This document shows positions 43,957 to 45,447 of a DNA stretch of 45,447 bases, one piece after another (positions within the stretch are counted from its first letter, which is position 1; every line of letters begins with the position of its first letter). The notes under the pieces were generated by a model. It was not told the origin of the DNA. It worked only from the letters and a program-made list of their open reading frames with translations, and made no database searches. This DNA is from Phycisphaerales bacterium. Its GTDB lineage: Bacteria; Planctomycetota; Phycisphaerae; Phycisphaerales; SM1A02. The stretch lies in the NCBI GenBank assembly GCA_009691785.1, contig SIAM01000016.1:1-45447 (forward strand), given 5' to 3'. Position numbers and translations under genes: made by a program.

Positions 43957-44382
43957 TTACGGAGTCCGCGCCACCCTCATGCCGCCATACATACCTTTGG
44001 AATCAGGAGACAATTTGCCGCGACTCTAGGAACGGCAAACGTTCCCATCGTACTATTCATCACCTCGACGCAAAACACGTTTGGTTTCCGTTCGTGGCCC
44101 TATTTCAAAACAACATTGATCCTCGGAAATGCCCTCTTGCTGATTCAACCAATTGCAATACCGCGCCACCATATACCAATTCAAATTCACAACTTGAATA
44201 TCTACTGATGTCGTAGTCCTGCTCTGTTCATCTGGCCTCATAAAGAAACTCTTCACCTTGTTGAGAATGCTGGCCAATGCTGTAACGAGGGACTTTGATC
44301 GCCACCGCGCGCGTCAGTTGCTCACTCTTGCTGCAAGAGAGGATTCAGGTGGATTGGTTGAATTATGATCATCAATGTCCAT
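43957..44382 (-). pseudogene. decayed kinase-FGE (SUMF1) fusion gene, heavily deleted
   Basis: Three separate remnants lie in order on the minus strand. At 44228-44332 a frame reads EQLTRAVAIKVPRY and EEFLYEAR and then stops: this is the VAIK strand and C-helix of a Ser/Thr kinase N-lobe. From ~44215 downward another frame reads VNLNWYMVARYCNWLNQQEG and SEDQCCFEIGP, the start of a formylglycine-generating-enzyme-like domain. The same frame then gives RVLRRGDE, a TAG (44053-44055), YDGNVCRS, a second TAG (44026-44028), SRGKLSPDSKGMYGGMRVAR, TP and TAA (43957-43959), the normal FGE C-terminus. The kinase body and FGE middle are deleted. MDIDDHNSTNPPE (from ~44382) may be the old N-terminus. Planctomycetes carry many intact fusions of this kind; an intact copy would be several kb. 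Confidence 0.75.
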
Positions 44383-44460
44383 GAAGCAACCACAATTTCA
44401 GATTGCGAATTGGAAAAGATTAAATTTCTCCTGCGTGGTAACACGCAATAGACTGTCGGC

Positions 44461-45447
44461 ATGCTTCACATTGGCGCGCTCACACTTCAAACTCCCATGT
44501 TGCTTGCGCCCATGGCCGGCCACTGCGATCTTGCATTTCGCATTCTCTGCCGTGAGCAAGGCGGCGTTGGACTTGCCAGCACCGATTTATTAAATAGCCA
44601 CGCTCTGTTGCGCGGCGCGCGTCGCTCGCTTGAACTTGCGCAGACCAATGAGTTTGATCAACCCTGCGGAATGCAGTTGTACGGAAATTGGACGGACCCG
44701 CTTCCAGAGGCCGCCGTGTGGGCGGTTGATCACGGCGCCAAACTGATCGACATAAACATGGGGTGCCCCGTTGACAAAGTGGCCAAAAAACACGGCGGTT
44801 CGCTGCTGTTGTGCCACGTGTGCGACACGGTGCAACTGGCCAAGCGCATTGTTGACGCCATTGCCAAACACACCAACGGCCGCGTGCCTGTCACCGCCAA
44901 AGTTCGCCTGGGTTGGGACCCCGATCGTTTTGTGGCGCCGGACCTTGCGCGCCAACTTGAAGATGTAGGCATTGCCGCCGTCACGGTGCATGGCCGCTAC
45001 ACATGTCAAATGTTCAGCGGCCACGCCGATTGGAATCGCATTTGCGAAGTGGTTGCCGCCGTTAAAAATATTCCCATTATTGGAAACGGCGATGTGACTG
45101 AACCAGAGCATGCGGTGCAAATCATGCGGCAAACTGGTTGCAAAGGCGTGATGGTTGGCCGCGGTTCGCTGCGCACGCCGTGGCTTTTCAAACGCGCCAG
45201 CCACTTGATCGCCACGGGCGAATTGCTGCCAGAGCCAACGCCCGATGAAAAATGCCAAGTGATTGATCGCCACATTCAACTGCTTGAGCAATACAGCCCC
45301 GGCTCAAGCGCCGTGGAGTGCATGCGTAAACGCATTAGTTGGTACGGCAAAAATATGGGCCACGTGAAACCGCTCAAAGAAGGCATTCGCACCGCCACCA
45401 CCACCGCGCAGATGCGCCAAGTAATTGCCGATTGGCGCGGTCGCGCT
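44461..45447 (+). CDS. tRNA-dihydrouridine synthase, C-terminus cut by window edge
   Basis: FMN-dependent Dus enzyme that reduces uridine to dihydrouridine in tRNA. I translated the plus-strand frame directly since it runs off the window. It starts [20 protein letters not shown], with [19 protein letters not shown], the catalytic loop [10 protein letters not shown] (Cys102), [21 protein letters not shown] and the FMN phosphate site PIIGNGDV and [13 protein letters not shown]. The visible 329 residues include most of the expected length. DusB-like features are present but I do not assign a specific paralogue. It is well preserved and lies immediately after the decay zone. Confidence 0.93.
   Translation, partial: MLHIGALTLQTPMLLAPMAGHCDLAFRILCREQGGVGLASTDLLNSHALLRGARRSLELAQTNEFDQPCGMQLYGNWTDPLPEAAVWAVDHGAKLIDINMGCPVDKVAKKHGGSLLLCHVCDTVQLAKRIVDAIAKHTNGRVPVTAKVRLGWDPDRFVAPDLARQLEDVGIAAVTVHGRYTCQMFSGHADWNRICEVVAAVKNIPIIGNGDVTEPEHAVQIMRQTGCKGVMVGRGSLRTPWLFKRASHLIATGELLPEPTPDEKCQVIDRHIQLLEQYSPGSSAVECMRKRISWYGKNMGHVKPLKEGIRTATTTAQMRQVIADWRGRA

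Noticed and set aside
43888-44208. 106-codon plus-strand ORF after the acyltransferase pseudogene
   Set aside because: It lies opposite the kinase-FGE remnant, has no motif and no ribosome-binding site.
44375-44593. 72-codon plus-strand ORF overlapping the Dus start
   Set aside because: Out of frame with the well-conserved Dus gene and without any family resemblance.

Overview
The window looks like a piece of a Planctomycetota chromosome, most likely class Phycisphaerae. The evidence is a secreted protein ending in a VPAPGA-type sorting signal, an exported protein with dockerin-like calcium loops, a secreted tricorn-type protease, and the remains of a protein kinase/formylglycine-generating enzyme fusion, an architecture typical of planctomycetes. 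Base composition is near 50% GC. Genes are dense, often with 4-nt ATGA overlaps, and strong Shine-Dalgarno sites are few. No phage, insertion sequence, integron or CRISPR array was seen. The taxonomic call is an inference from gene families only.

Positions 1-17.2 kb are mostly housekeeping. They hold an M42 peptidase (cut by the window edge), a small unknown protein, a tricorn-like protease behind a perfect 24-bp palindrome, a coupled SNF2 helicase / SWIM protein / inorganic pyrophosphatase operon, tRNA-Lys(UUU), a Xer recombinase, an esterase-purE-purK operon, a DUF4097-like lipoprotein, rlmE and pdxA.

Positions 17.3-27.7 kb hold the first notable system. Five minus-strand genes (18277-23284) encode three multi-pass or membrane-anchored proteins, a DUF6754-like membrane protein and a soluble barrel-sandwich protein with a KOW-like C-terminus. 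A large GlmL/MutL-like ASKHA ATPase (24684-26588) lies upstream on the same strand, separated by one oppositely oriented secreted-protein gene that carries an apparent frameshift. No cobalamin-dependent mutase is present, so the ATPase is not explained by its textbook role. I regard this set as a candidate uncharacterised ATPase-membrane system.

Positions 27.9-32.4 kb encode exported proteins: a transglutaminase-like lipoprotein, and a coupled pair made of a choice-of-anchor I beta-propeller-like protein and a blue-copper (azurin/plastocyanin-like) protein carrying an eight-copy KDAS repeat.

Positions 32.5-42.1 kb hold an Ebo-type metabolite-trafficking cluster on the plus strand. EboD-like (dehydroquinate-synthase fold), EboB-like (TatD fold), EboE-like (TIM barrel), EboC-like (UbiA) and EboF-like (alkaline-phosphatase superfamily) proteins are all present. 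They are interleaved with a 14-TM-type MFS exporter, a C26 glutamine amidotransferase and a secreted thioredoxin. A typical EboA was not seen; a 101-residue protein of unknown family follows EboD. Several junctions carry very small ORFs ending in an ATGA overlap with the next start.

Positions 42.3-45.4 kb hold a DUF3299-like exported protein, then a decay zone: an acyltransferase-3 gene broken by an in-frame TAG and lacking its C-terminus, and a heavily deleted kinase-FGE gene on the other strand. A tRNA-dihydrouridine synthase follows and runs off the right edge.
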